A stretch of DNA of 64,000 nt from Nemertoderma westbladi. Taxonomy: Eukaryota; Xenacoelomorpha; Nemertodermatida; Nemertodermatidae. Below the pieces are notes generated by a model that was not told the origin of the DNA, did no database searches, and worked only from the letters and a program-made list of their open reading frames with translations. Shown here one piece after another: positions 1 to 14,056 of this stretch. Made by a program: the position numbers and the translations under genes. Numbering within the stretch: position 1 is the stretch's first letter; every line of letters starts with the position of its first letter. The stretch covers positions 55,181-119,180 of the forward strand of contig JAUCBJ010008517.1 in NCBI GenBank assembly GCA_032718475.1, in the 5' to 3' direction.

Positions 1-3000
1 CTCTGTAAAACAAACAATATCGTAGAACGACAGAGAAACAACTCCTCTGTAAAACAAACAATATCGTAGAACGAAAGAAAAACAACTCCTCTGTAAAACA
101 AACAATATCGTAGAACGACAGAGAAACAACTCCTCTGTAAAACAAACAATATCGTAGAACGAAAGAGAAACAACTCCTCTGTAAAACAAACAATATCGTA
201 GAACGACAGAGAAACAACTCCTCCGTAAAACAAACAATATTGTAGAACGAAAGAAAAACAACTCCTCTGTAAAACAAACAATATCGTAGAACGAAAGAGA
301 AACAACTCCTCTGTAAAACAAACAATATCGTAGAATGAAAAAGAAACAACTCCTCTGTAAAACAAACAATATCGTAGAACGACAGAGAAACAACTCCTCT
401 GTAAAACAAACAATATTGTAGAACGAAAGAAAAACAACTCCTCTGTAAAACAAACAATATCGTAGAACGAAAGAGAAACAACTCCTCTGTAAAACAAACA
501 ATATCGTAGAACGAAAGAGAAACAACTCCTCTGTAAAACAAACAATATCGTAGAACGAAAGAGAAACAACTCCTCTGTAAAACAAACAATATTATAGAAA
601 GAAAGAGAAACAACTCCTCTGTAAAACAAACAATATCGTAGAACGAAAGAGAAACAACTCCTCTGTAAAACAAACAATATAGTAGAACGAAAGATAAACA
701 ACTCCTCTGTAAAACAAACAATATCGTTGAACGAAAGAGAAACAACTCCTCTGTAAAACAAACAATATCGTAGAACGAAAGAGAAACAACTCCTCTGTAA
801 AACAAACAATATCGTAGAACGAAAGAGAAACAACTCCTCTGTAAAACAAACAATATCGTAGAACGAAAGGGAAACAACTCCTCTGTAAAACAAACAATAT
901 AGTAGAACGAAAGAGAAACAACTCCTCTGTAAAACAAACAATATCGTAGAACGAAAGAGAAACAACTCCTCTGTAAAAGAAACAATATCGTTGAATGAAA
1001 GAGAAACAACTCCTCTGTAAAACAAACAATATCGTAGAACGAAAGAGAAACAACTCCTCTGTAAAACAAACAATATCGTAGAACGAAAGAGAAACAACTC
1101 CTCTGTAAAACAAACAATATAGTAGAACGAAAGAGAAACAACTCCTCTGTAAAACAAACAATATCGTAGAACGAAAGAGAAACAACTCCTCTGTAAAACA
1201 AACAATATAGTAGAACGAAAGAGAAACAACTCCTCTGTAAAACAAACAATATCGTTGTACGAAAGAGAAACAACTCCTCTGTAAAACAAACAATATCGTA
1301 GAACGAAAGAGAAATAACTCCTCTGTAACACAAACAATATCGTAGAACGAAAGAGAAACAACTCCTCTGTAAAACAAACAATATAGTAGAACGAAAGAGA
1401 AACAACTCCTCTGTAAAACAAACAATATGGTAGAACGAAAGAGAAACAACTCCTCTGTAAAACAAACAATATAGTAGAACAAAAGAGAAACAACTCCTCT
1501 GTAAAACAAACAATATCGTAGAACGAAAGAAAAACAACTCCTCTGTAAAACAAACAATATCGTAGAACGAAAGAGAAACAACTCCTCTGTAAAACAAACA
1601 ATATCGTAGAACGAAAGAGAAACAACTCCTCTGTAAAACAAACAATATCGTAGAACGAAAGAGAAACAACTCCTCTGTAAAACAAACAATATCGTAGAAC
1701 GAAAGAGAAACAACTCCTCTGTAAAACAAACAATATAGTAGAACGAAAGAGAAACAACTCCTCTGTAAAACAAACAATATCGTAGAACGAAAGAGAAACA
1801 ACTCCTCTGTAAAACAAACAATATAGTAGAACGAAAGAGAAACAACTCCTCTGTAAAACAAACAATATCGTAGAACGAAAGAGAAACAACTCCTCTGTAA
1901 AACAAACAATATCGTAGTATGAAAGAGAAACAACTCCTCTGTAAAACAAACAATATCGTAGAACGAAAGAAAAACAACTCCTCTGTAAAACAAACAATAT
2001 CGTAGAACGAAAGAAAAACAACTCCTCTGTAAAACAAACAATATCGTAGAACGACAGAGAAACAACTCTGTAAAACAAACAATATCGTAGAACGACAGAG
2101 AAACAACTCCTCTGTAAAACAAACAATATCGTAGAACGAAAGAAAAACAACTCCTATGTAAAACAAACAATATCGTAGAACGACAGAGAAACAACTCCTC
2201 TGTAAAACAAACAATATCGTAGAACGAAAGAGAAACAACTCCTCTGTAAAACAAACAATATCGTAGAACGAAAGAGAAACAACTCCTCTGTAAAACAAAC
2301 AATATAGTAGAACGAAAGAAAAACAACTCCTATGTAAAACAAACAATATCGTAGAACGACAGAGAAACAACTCCTCTGTAAAACAAACAATATCGTAGAA
2401 CAAAAGAGAAACAACTCTGTAAAACAAACAATATCGTAGAACGACAGAGAAACAACTCCTCTGTAAAACAAACAATATCGTAGAACGAAAGAAAAACAAC
2501 TCCTATGTAAAACAAACAATATCGTAGAACGAAAGAGAAACAACTCCTCTGTAAAACAAACAATATCGTAGAACGAAAGAAAAACAACTCCTATGTAAAT
2601 GTAAAACAAACAATATCGTAGAACGAAAGAAAAACAACTCCTATGTAAAACAAACAACATAGTAGAACGAAAGAAAAACAACTCCTATGTAAAACAAACA
2701 ATATCGTAGAACGACAGAGAAACAACTCCTCTGTAAAACAAACAATATCGTAGAACGAAAGAGAAACAACTCTGTAAAACAAACAATATCGTAGAACGAA
2801 AGAAAAACAACTCCTCTGTAAAACAAACAATATCGTAGAACGAAAGAGAAACAACTCCTCTGTAAAACAAACAATATCGTAGAACGAAAAAGAAACAACT
2901 CCTCTGTAAAACAAACAATATCGTAGAACGACAGAGAAACAACTCCTCTGTAAAACAAACAATATTGTAGAACGAAAGAAAAACAACTCCTCTGTAAAAC

Positions 3001-6000
3001 AAACAATATCGTAGAACGAAAGAGAAACAACTCCTCTGTAAAACAAACAATATCGTAGAACGAAAGAGAAACAACTCCTCTGTAAAACAAACAATATCGT
3101 AGAACGAAAGAGAAACAACTCCTCTGTAAAACAAACAATATTATAGAAAGAAAGAGAAACAACTCCTCTGTAAAACAAACAATATCGTAGAACGAAAGAG
3201 AAACAACTCCTCTGTAAAACAAACAATATAGTAGAACGAAAGAGAAACAACTCCTCTGTAAAACAAACAATATCGTTGAACGAAAGAGAAACAACTCCTC
3301 TGTAAAACAAACAATATCGTAGAACAAAAGAGAAACAACTCCTCTGTAAAACAAACAATATCGTAGAACGAAAGAAAAACAACTCCTCTGTAAAACAAAC
3401 AATATCGTAGAACGAAAGAGAAACAACTCCTCTGTAAAACAAACAATATAGTAGAACGAAAGAGAAACAACTCCTCTGTAAAACAAACAATATCGTAGAA
3501 CGAAAGAGAAACAACTCCTCTGTAAAACAAACAATATCATTGAATGAAAGAGAAACAACTCCTCTGTAAAACAAACAATATCGTAGAACGAAAGAGAAAC
3601 AACTCCTCTGTAAAACAAACAATATCGTAGAACGAAAGAGAAACAACTCCTCTGTAAAACAAACAATATAGTAGAACGAAAGAGAAACAACTCCTCTGTA
3701 AAACAAACAATATCGTAGAACGAAAGAGAAACAACTCCTCTGTAAAACAAACAATATAGTAGAACGAAAGAGAAACAACTCCTCTGTAAAACAAACAATA
3801 TCGTTGAACGAAAGAGAAACAACTCCTCTGTAAAACAAACAATATCGTAGAACGAAAGAGAAATAACTCCTCTGTAACACAAACAATATCGTAGAACGAA
3901 AGAGAAACAACTCCTCTGTAAAACAAACAATATAGTAGAACGAAAGAGAAACAACTCCTCTGTAAAACAAACAATATGGTAGAACGAAAGAGAAACAACT
4001 CCTCTGTAAAACAAACAATATAGTAGAACAAAAGAGAAACAACTCCTCTGTAAAACAAACAATATCGTAGAACGAAAGAAAAACAACTCCTCTGTAAAAC
4101 AAACAATATCGTAGAACGAAAGAGAAACAACTCCTCTGTAAAACAAACAATATCGTAGAACGAAAGAGAAACAACTCCTCTGTAAAACAAACAATATCGT
4201 AGAACGAAAGAGAAACAACTCCTCTGTAAAACAAACAATATCGTAGAACGAAAGAGAAACAACTCCTCTGTAAAACAAACAATATAGTAGAACGAAAGAG
4301 AAACAACTCCTCTGTAAAACAAACAATATCGTAGAACGAAAGAGAAACAACTCCTCTGTAAAACAAACAATATAGTAGAACGAAAGAGAAACAACTCCTC
4401 TGTAAAACAAACAATATCGTAGAACGAAAGAGAAACAACTCCTCTGTAAAACAAACAATATCGTAGTATGAAAGAGAAACAACTCCTCTGTAAAACAAAC
4501 AATATCGTAGAACGAAAGAAAAACAACTCCTCTGTAAAACAAACAATATCGTAGAACGAAAGAAAAACAACTCCTCTGTAAAACAAACAATATCGTAGAA
4601 CGACAGAGAAACAACTCTGTAAAACAAACAATATCGTAGAACGACAGAGAAACAACTCCTCTGTAAAACAAACAATATCGTAGAACGAAAGAAAAACAAC
4701 TCCTATGTAAAACAAACAATATCGTAGAACGACAGAGAAACAACTCCTCTGTAAAACAAACAATATCGTAGAACGAAAGAGAAACAACTCCTCTGTAAAA
4801 CAAACAATATCGTAGAACGAAAGAGAAACAACTCCTCTGTAAAACAAACAATATAGTAGAACGAAAGAAAAACAACTCCTATGTAAAACAAACAATATCG
4901 TAGAACGACAGAGAAACAACTCCTCTGTAAAACAAACAATATCGTAGAACGAAAGAGAAACAACTCTGTAAAACAAACAATATCGTAGAACGACAGAGAA
5001 ACAACTCCTCTGTAAAACAAACAATATCGTAGAACGAAAGAAAAACAACTCCTATGTAAAACAAACAATATCGTAGAACGAAAGAGAAACAACTCCTCTG
5101 TAAAACAAACAATATCGTAGAACGAAAGAAAAACAACTCCTATGTAAAACAAACAATATCGTAGAACGAAAGAAAAACAACTCCTATGTAAAACAAACAA
5201 CATAGTAGAACGAAAGAAAAACAACTCCTATGTAAAACAAACAATATCGTAGAACGACAGAGAAACAACTCCTCTGTAAAACAAACAATATCGTAGAACG
5301 AAAGAGAAACAACTCTGTAAAACAAACAATATCGTAGAACGAAAGAAAAACAACTCCTATGTAAAACAAACAATATCGTAGAACGACAGAGAAACAACTC
5401 CTCTGTAAAACAAACAATATCGTAGAACGAAAGAGAAACAACTCTGTAAAACAAACAATATCGTAGAACGACAGAGAAACAACTCCTCTGTAAAACAAAC
5501 AATATCGTAGAACAAAAGAAAAACAACTCCTATGTAAAACAAACAATATCGTAGAACGAAAGAGAAACAACTCCTCTGTAAAACAAACAATATCGTAGAA
5601 CGAAAGAAAAACAACTCCTATGTAAAACAAACAATATAGTAGAACGAAAGAAAAACAACTCCTATGTAAAACAAACAATATCGTAGAACGACAGAGAAAC
5701 AACTCCTCTGTAAAACAAACAATATCGTAGAACGAAAGAGAAACAACTCTGTAAAACAAACAATATCGTAGAACGACAGAGAAACAACTCCTCTGTAAAA
5801 CAAACAATATCGTAGAACGAAAGAAAAACAACTCCTATGTAAAACAAACAATATCGTAGAACGACAGAGAAACAACTCCTCTGTAAAACAAACAATATCG
5901 TAGAACGAAAGAAAAACAACTCCTATGTAAAACAAACAATATCGTAGAACGACAGAGAAACAACTCCTCTGTAAAACAAACAATATCGTAGAACGAAAGA

Positions 6001-9000
6001 AAAACAACTCCTCTGTAAAACAAACAATATCGTAGAACGACAGAGAAACAACTCCTCTGTAAAACAAACAATATCGTAGAATGAAAGAGAAACAACTCCT
6101 CTGTAAAACAAACAATATCGTAGAACGACAGAGAAACAACTCCTCTGTAAAACAAACAATATCGTAGAATGACAGAGAAACAACTCCTCTGTAAAACAAA
6201 CAATATCGTAGAACGACAGAAAAACAACTCCTCTGTAAAACAAACAATATCGTAGAACGACAGAGAAACAACTCCTCTGTAAAACAAACAATATCGTAGA
6301 ACGAAAGAAAAACAACTCCTCTGTAAAACAAACAATATCGTAGAACGACAGAGAAACAACTCCTCTGTAAAACAAACAATATCGTAGAACGAAAGAGAAA
6401 CAACTCCTCTGTAAAACAAACAATATCGTAGAACGACAGAGAAACAACTCCTCCGTAAAACAAACAATATTGTAGAACGAAAGAAAAACAACTCCTCTGT
6501 AAAACAAACAATATCGTAGAACGAAAGAGAAACAACTCCTCTGTAAAACAAACAATATCGTAGAACGAAAAAGAAACAACTCCTCTGTAAAACAAACAAT
6601 ATCGTAGAACGACAGAGAAACAACTCCTCTGTAAAACAAACAATATTGTAGAATGAAAGAAAAACAACTCCTCTGTAAAACAAACAATATCGTAGAACGA
6701 AAGAGAAACAACTCCTCTGTAAAACAAACAATATCGTAGAACGAAAGAGAAACAACTCCTCTGTAAAACAAACAATATCGTAGAACGAAAGAGAAACAAC
6801 TCCTCTGTAAAACAAACAATATTATAGAAAGAAAGAGAAACAACTCCTCTGTAAAACAAACAATATCGTAGAACGAAAGAGAAACAACTCCTCTGTAAAA
6901 CAAACAATATAGTAGAACGAAAGAGAAACAACTCCTCTGTAAAACAAACAATATCGTTGAACGAAAGAGAAACAACTCCTCTGTAAAACAAACAATATCG
7001 TAGAACGAAAGAGAAACAACTCCTCTGTAAAACAAACAATATCGTAGAACGAAAGAGAAACAACTCCTCTGTAAAACAAACAATATCGTAGAACGAAAGA
7101 GAAACAACTCCTCTGTAAAACAAACAATATAGTAGAACGAAAGAGAAACAACTCCTCTGTAAAACAAACAATATCGTAGAACGAAAGAGAAACAACTCCT
7201 CTGTAAAACAAACAATATCGTTGAACGAAAGAGAAACAACTCCTCTGTAAAACAAACAATATCGTAGAACGAAAGAGAAACAACTCCTCTGTAAAACAAA
7301 CAATATCGTAGAACGAAAGAGAAACAACTCCTCTGTAAAACAAACAATATAGTAGAATGAAAGAGAAACAACTCCTCTGTAAAACAAACAATATCGTAGA
7401 ACGAAAGAGAAACAACTCCTCTGTAAAACAAACAATATAGTAGAACAAAAGAGAAACAACTCCTCTGTAAAACAAACAATATCGTTGAACGAAAGAGAAA
7501 CAACTCCTCTGTAAAACAAACAATATCGTAGAACGAAAGAGAAACAACTCCTCTGTAAAACAAACAATATCGTAGAACGAAAGAGAAACAACTCCTCTGT
7601 AAAACAAACAATATAGTAGAACGAAAGAGAAACAACTCCTCTGTAAAACAAACAATATGGTAGAACGAAAGAGAAACAACTCCTCTGTAAAACAAACAAT
7701 ATCGTAGAACGAAAGAGAAACAACTCCTCTGTAAAACAAACAATATCATTGAATGAAAGAGAAACAACTCCTCTGTAAAACAAACAATATCGTAGAACGA
7801 AAGAGAAACAACTCCTCTGTAAAACAAACAATATCGTAGAACGAAAGAGAAACAACTCCTCTGTAAAACAAACAATATAGTAGAACGAAAGAGAAACAAC
7901 TCCTCTGTAAAACAAACAATATCGTAGAACGAAAGAGAAACAACTCCTCTGTAAAACAAACAATATAGTAGAACGAAAGAGAAACAACTCCTCTGTAAAA
8001 CAAACAATATCGTTGAACGAAAGAGAAACAACTCCTCTGTAAAACAAACAATATCGTAGAACGAAAGAGAAATAACTCCTCTGTAACACAAACAATATCG
8101 TAGAACGAAAGAGAAACAACTCCTCTGTAAAACAAACAATATAGTAGAACGAAAGAGAAACAACTCCTCTGTAAAACAAACAATATGGTAGAACGAAAGA
8201 GAAACAACTCCTCTGTAAAACAAACAATATAGTAGAACAAAAGAGAAACAACTCCTCTGTAAAACAAACAATATCGTAGAACGAAAGAAAAACAACTCCT
8301 CTGTAAAACAAACAATATCGTAGAACGAAAGAGAAACAACTCCTCTGTAAAACAAACAATATCGTAGAACGAAAGAGAAACAACTCCTCTGTAAAACAAA
8401 CAATATCGTAGAACGAAAGAGAAACAACTCCTCTGTAAAACAAACAATATCGTAGAACGAAAGAGAAACAACTCCTCTGTAAAACAAACAATATAGTAGA
8501 ACGAAAGAGAAACAACTCCTCTGTAAAACAAACAATATCGTAGAACGAAAGAGAAACAACTCCTCTGTAAAACAAACAATATAGTAGAACGAAAGAGAAA
8601 CAACTCCTCTGTAAAACAAACAATATCGTAGAACGAAAGAGAAACAACTCCTCTGTAAAACAAACAATATCGTAGTATGAAAGAGAAACAACTCCTCTGT
8701 AAAACAAACAATATCGTAGAACGAAAGAAAAACAACTCCTCTGTAAAACAAACAATATCGTAGAACGAAAGAAAAACAACTCCTCTGTAAAACAAACAAT
8801 ATCGTAGAACGACAGAGAAACAACTCTGTAAAACAAACAATATCGTAGAACGACAGAGAAACAACTCCTCTGTAAAACAAACAATATCGTAGAACGAAAG
8901 AAAAACAACTCCTATGTAAAACAAACAATATCGTAGAACGACAGAGAAACAACTCCTCTGTAAAACAAACAATATCGTAGAACGAAAGAGAAACAACTCC

Positions 9001-12000
9001 TCTGTAAAACAAACAATATCGTAGAACGAAAGAGAAACAACTCCTCTGTAAAACAAACAATATAGTAGAACGAAAGAAAAACAACTCCTATGTAAAACAA
9101 ACAATATCGTAGAACGACAGAGAAACAACTCCTCTGTAAAACAAACAATATCGTAGAACGAAAGAGAAACAACTCTGTAAAACAAACAATATCGTAGAAC
9201 GACAGAGAAACAACTCCTCTGTAAAACAAACAATATCGTAGAACGAAAGAAAAACAACTCCTATGTAAAACAAACAATATCGTAGAACGAAAGAGAAACA
9301 ACTCCTCTGTAAAACAAACAATATCGTAGAACGAAAGAAAAACAACTCCTATGTAAAACAAACAATATCGTAGAACGAAAGAAAAACAACTCCTATGTAA
9401 AACAAACAACATAGTAGAACGAAAGAAAAACAACTCCTATGTAAAACAAACAATATCGTAGAACGACAGAGAAACAACTCCTCTGTAAAACAAACAATAT
9501 CGTAGAACGAAAGAGAAACAACTCTGTAAAACAAACAATATCGTAGAACGAAAGAAAAACAACTCCTATGTAAAACAAACAATATCGTAGAACGACAGAG
9601 AAACAACTCCTCTGTAAAACAAACAATATCGTAGAACGAAAGAGAAACAACTCTGTAAAACAAACAATATCGTAGAACGACAGAGAAACAACTCCTCTGT
9701 AAAACAAACAATATCGTAGAACAAAAGAAAAACAACTCCTATGTAAAACAAACAATATCGTAGAACGAAAGAGAAACAACTCCTCTGTAAAACAAACAAT
9801 ATCGTAGAACGAAAGAAAAACAACTCCTATGTAAAACAAACAATATAGTAGAACGAAAGAAAAACAACTCCTATGTAAAACAAACAATATCGTAGAACGA
9901 CAGAGAAACAACTCCTCTGTAAAACAAACAATATCGTAGAACGAAAGAGAAACAACTCTGTAAAACAAACAATATCGTAGAACGACAGAGAAACAACTCC
10001 TCTGTAAAACAAACAATATCGTAGAACGAAAGAAAAACAACTCCTATGTAAAACAAACAATATCGTAGAACGACAGAGAAACAACTCCTCTGTAAAACAA
10101 ACAATATCGTAGAACGAAAGAAAAACAACTCCTATGTAAAACAAACAATATCGTAGAACGACAGAGAAACAACTCCTCTGTAAAACAAACAATATCGTAG
10201 AACGAAAGAAAAACAACTCCTCTGTAAAACAAACAATATCGTAGAACGACAGAGAAACAACTCCTCTGTAAAACAAACAATATCGTAGAATGAAAGAGAA
10301 ACAACTCCTCTGTAAAACAAACAATATCGTAGAACGACAGAGAAACAACTCCTCTGTAAAACAAACAATATCGTAGAATGACAGAGAAACAACTCCTCTG
10401 TAAAACAAACAATATCGTAGAACGACAGAAAAACAACTCCTCTGTAAAACAAACAATATCGTAGAACGACAGAGAAACAACTCCTCTGTAAAACAAACAA
10501 TATCGTAGAACGAAAGAAAAACAACTCCTCTGTAAAACAAACAATATCGTAGAACGACAGAGAAACAACTCCTCTGTAAAACAAACAATATCGTAGAACG
10601 AAAGAGAAACAACTCCTCTGTAAAACAAACAATATCGTAGAACGACAGAGAAACAACTCCTCCGTAAAACAAACAATATTGTAGAACGAAAGAAAAACAA
10701 CTCCTCTGTAAAACAAACAATATCGTAGAACGAAAGAGAAACAACTCCTCTGTAAAACAAACAATATCGTAGAACGAAAAAGAAACAACTCCTCTGTAAA
10801 ACAAACAATATCGTAGAACGACAGAGAAACAACTCCTCTGTAAAACAAACAATATTGTAGAATGAAAGAAAAACAACTCCTCTGTAAAACAAACAATATC
10901 GTAGAACGAAAGAGAAACAACTCCTCTGTAAAACAAACAATATCGTAGAACGAAAGAGAAACAACTCCTCTGTAAAACAAACAATATCGTAGAACGAAAG
11001 AGAAACAACTCCTCTGTAAAACAAACAATATTATAGAAAGAAAGAGAAACAACTCCTCTGTAAAACAAACAATATCGTAGAACGAAAGAGAAACAACTCC
11101 TCTGTAAAACAAACAATATAGTAGAACGAAAGAGAAACAACTCCTCTGTAAAACAAACAATATCGTTGAACGAAAGAGAAACAACTCCTCTGTAAAACAA
11201 ACAATATCGTAGAACGAAAGAGAAACAACTCCTCTGTAAAACAAACAATATCGTAGAACGAAAGAGAAACAACTCCTCTGTAAAACAAACAATATCGTAG
11301 AACGAAAGAGAAACAACTCCTCTGTAAAACAAACAATATAGTAGAACGAAAGAGAAACAACTCCTCTGTAAAACAAACAATATCGTAGAACGAAAGAGAA
11401 ACAACTCCTCTGTAAAACAAACAATATCGTTGAACGAAAGAGAAACAACTCCTCTGTAAAACAAACAATATCGTAGAACGAAAGAGAAACAACTCCTCTG
11501 TAAAACAAACAATATCGTAGAACGAAAGAGAAACAACTCCTCTGTAAAACAAACAATATAGTAGAATGAAAGAGAAACAACTCCTCTGTAAAACAAACAA
11601 TATCGTAGAACGAAAGAGAAACAACTCCTCTGTAAAACAAACAATATAGTAGAACAAAAGAGAAACAACTCCTCTGTAAAACAAACAATATCGTTGAACG
11701 AAAGAGAAACAACTCCTCTGTAAAACAAACAATATCGTAGAACGAAAGAGAAACAACTCCTCTGTAAAACAAACAATATCGTAGAACGAAAGAGAAACAA
11801 CTCCTCTGTAAAACAAACAATATAGTAGAACGAAAGAGAAACAACTCCTCTGTAAAACAAACAATATGGTAGAACGAAAGAGAAACAACTCCTCTGTAAA
11901 ACAAACAATATAGTAGAACAAAAGAGAAACAACTCCTCTGTAAAACAAACAATATCGTAGAACGAAAGAAAAACAACTCCTCTGTAAAACAAACAATATC

Positions 12001-12843
12001 GTAGAACGAAAGAGAAACAACTCCTCTGTAAAACAAACAATATCGTAGAACGAAAGAGAAACAACTCCTCTGTAAAACAAACAATATCGTAGAACGAAAG
12101 AGAAACAACTCCTCTGTAAAACAAACAATATCGTAGAACGAAAGAGAAACAACTCCTCTGTAAAACAAACAATATAGTAGAACGAAAGAGAAACAACTCC
12201 TCTGTAAAACAAACAATATCGTAGAACAAAAGAGAAATAACTCCTCTGTAAAACAAACAATATCGTAGAACGAAAGAGAAACAACTCCTCTGTAAAACAA
12301 ACAATATAGTAGAACGAAAGAGAAACAACTCCTCTGTAAAACAAACAATATCGTAGAACAAAAGAGAAATAACTCCTCTGTAAAACAAACAATATCATAG
12401 AACGAAAGAGAAACAACTCCTCTGTAAAACAAACAATATAGTAGAATGAAAGAGAAACAACTCCTCTGTAAAACAAACAATATAGTAGAACGAAAGAGAA
12501 ACAACTCCTCTGTAAAACAAACAATATAGTAGAACGAAAGAGAAACAACTCCTCTGTAAAACAAACAATATAGTAGAACGAAAGAGAAACAACTCCTCTG
12601 TAAAACAAACAATATCGTAGAACGAAAGAGAAACAACTCCTCTGTAAAACAAACAATATCGTAGAACGAAAGAGAAACAACTCCTCTGTAAAACAAACAA
12701 TATAGTAGAACGAAAGAGAAACAACTCCTCTGTAAAACAAACAATATAGTAGAACGAAAGAGAAACAACTCCTCTGTAAAACAAACAATATAGTAGAACG
12801 AAAGAGAAACAACTCCTCTGTAAAACAAACAATATCGTAGAAC
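1..12843 (-). repeat. 44-bp satellite array (about 290 copies) built from a MIGA splice acceptor and exon start
   Basis: Direct reading shows head-to-tail 44-bp units (plus strand: ctctgtaaaacaaacaatat, then cgtagaacgaaagagaaaca, then actc), with some 40-bp units lacking four bases. Copies differ by a few point changes (cgtag/agtag/cgttg, gaaag/gacag, cctctg/cctatg). On the minus strand, the direction of the adjacent mitoguardin gene, each unit has a T-rich tract, TTTTACAG and then AGGAGTTGTTTC. In the phase left by the exon ending at 12895 this reads RGVVSLSFYDIV, the residues expected next in a MIGA protein. The minus strand of the standard unit has no stop in any frame, and 44 is not a multiple of 3, so long overlapping ORFs appear; these are not separate genes. 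The array runs off the left edge, so its full size is unknown. Confidence 0.95.
3460..11877. repeat. Tandem duplication of a 4209-bp block inside the 44-bp satellite
   Basis: Rare variant units recur exactly 4209 bp apart: the attatagaaag unit at about 6822 and 11031, the atcattgaatg unit at about 3537 and 7746, the ccgtaaaac unit at about 6451 and 10660, and the gtaacac unit at about 3877 and 8086. Matching fails just before 3460 (agtag at 3446 against ggtag at 7655) and just after about 11880. The simplest reading is one clean duplication, 3460-7668 and 7669-11877. A weaker 2549-bp offset links about 592-2590 to 3141-5140. Confidence 0.8.
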
Positions 12844-12894
12844 GAGGAAAGAAACTACTCATATAACTCCTAAGTATTAGACTAACCGACTAAC

Positions 12895-13146
12895 CTGTAA
12901 GCTAATTCCTCCTCCAAAGTGCCCCAATGGGAGATGTCCTCACAATATCGTATCAAGTCCTTATAGGCTGATATAAATGCTGAGTAATTGGGCCCATCCC
13001 ACAATAGACCTCCCACCAATCGGGAACCTAGTTCAGTGAACCATGAGCGGTTGCTTGGAGACGAGAATACAATACGGAATGCAGCACGGAGACAGTACAC
13101 CTTGGCTAGGAAATCGATATCAGAAAGACAACCAACCAAACTGGTT
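12895..13146 (-). CDS. Miga: Mitoguardin (MIGA/FAM73) homologue, sixth exon found
   Basis: Minus-strand exon of 252 bp. The acceptor is TTCTAG at 13147-13152 and the donor is AG|GTTAGT at 12894. It begins with one base completing an Arg codon from the previous exon and ends in phase 2. The peptide contains LVGCLSDIDFLAKVYC, then SNRSWFTELGSRLVGGL and TLEEELAYR. This matches my recollection of the vertebrate MIGA block LLGCYSDQDFLAKLHC followed by a family-typical helical region. Mitoguardins are mitochondrial outer-membrane proteins that promote mitochondrial fusion and contact with the ER. The next exon should encode the conserved RGVV..SFFDIV segment, and the 44-bp satellite that follows encodes just this. 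The final C-terminal part of the gene is outside the window. Confidence 0.88.
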
Positions 13147-14056
13147 CTAGAATACAAAATAATAGTTAATCATAAGCAAAGAAAAAATTGTTTGAAGGCT
13201 TCTGACTATTATACCAGCGCACAGAATCAATTTCAGCATAATGTGTATTCACAAGCTTTTTGTATCAAATAGTAGCCCGACCCCAAACTGTAAGATTTAG
13301 TTTTATGTAAGAACCCTTGTCATAATGACCACATACGAAATTGGTGGGTAAATTTTATGCACCAACACCAATGGTATTCTTATCTATAAATACTAAATGT
13401 TATTCAGAATTTTGTGCAAAATAAATCCCACTTATAATTATAATTAACTCTGTTGGATATGAATGGATTGCTTACTTGGTCGTGACAAGCAGGATGTTGA
13501 ATGTAAAATGAGTACAGCGAATAGAGAGAACACCTCATATAAATTATGTATTCCTTTCCGGTAAATCTCGCGGCAAAAACCGACTCATTATTTTGCATAA
13601 TTAGCTTATATTCCCAGGGGTTTGTTTGTATTAAAGAAGGGAAAATACAAAGGTTATGAAAGTAATTACAGGGGTTACAAAGGCTTTTATAAAACCTAAT
13701 CACGAGTAATACAAAATATGTCTTCTAAAAATTACAATAAAAATAAATAAATTGTGGTTGAGCTTAAAATGAACGTGCAATGCAAGTTAATAATATTAAA
13801 AAAAGGTATATAAACAGTATAGTAAATAATAATAAAACAAAGTATAAAATATTATTGTATTAAATAATAATAAAATTGTTCATAGTTTTGGAATAAAAAA
13901 ATTTAGAACCACGTAATGGGGGTGGGGGGGGGGGGGGGTAAAACTAAAGTGATCGTGTGAAACACGAAACACCAAAGCCAACCCGAAGGCTCCTTTCTTT
14001 TGGTTGTTGCCTATAATACAGGATGGGTGCCGTCATTATACCGTATTGGGTTTGCA
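13147..14056. other. MIGA intron, AT-rich; no gene seen
   Basis: Together with the MITE at 14057-14475 this makes up the intron between two MIGA exons. It holds a poly-G run at about 13919-13937 and low-complexity A/T sequence. The short open frames here have no recognisable content. Confidence 0.6.

Noticed and set aside
1-12843. CRISPR array
   Set aside because: Repeats are contiguous without unique spacers, and the surroundings are spliced eukaryotic genes.
592-12862. Many 85-1096 codon minus-strand frames in the 44-bp array as genes
   Set aside because: They are frame-cycling translations of one stop-free repeat unit. Only the native-phase continuation of MIGA is biologically testable, and it is reported as a finding.
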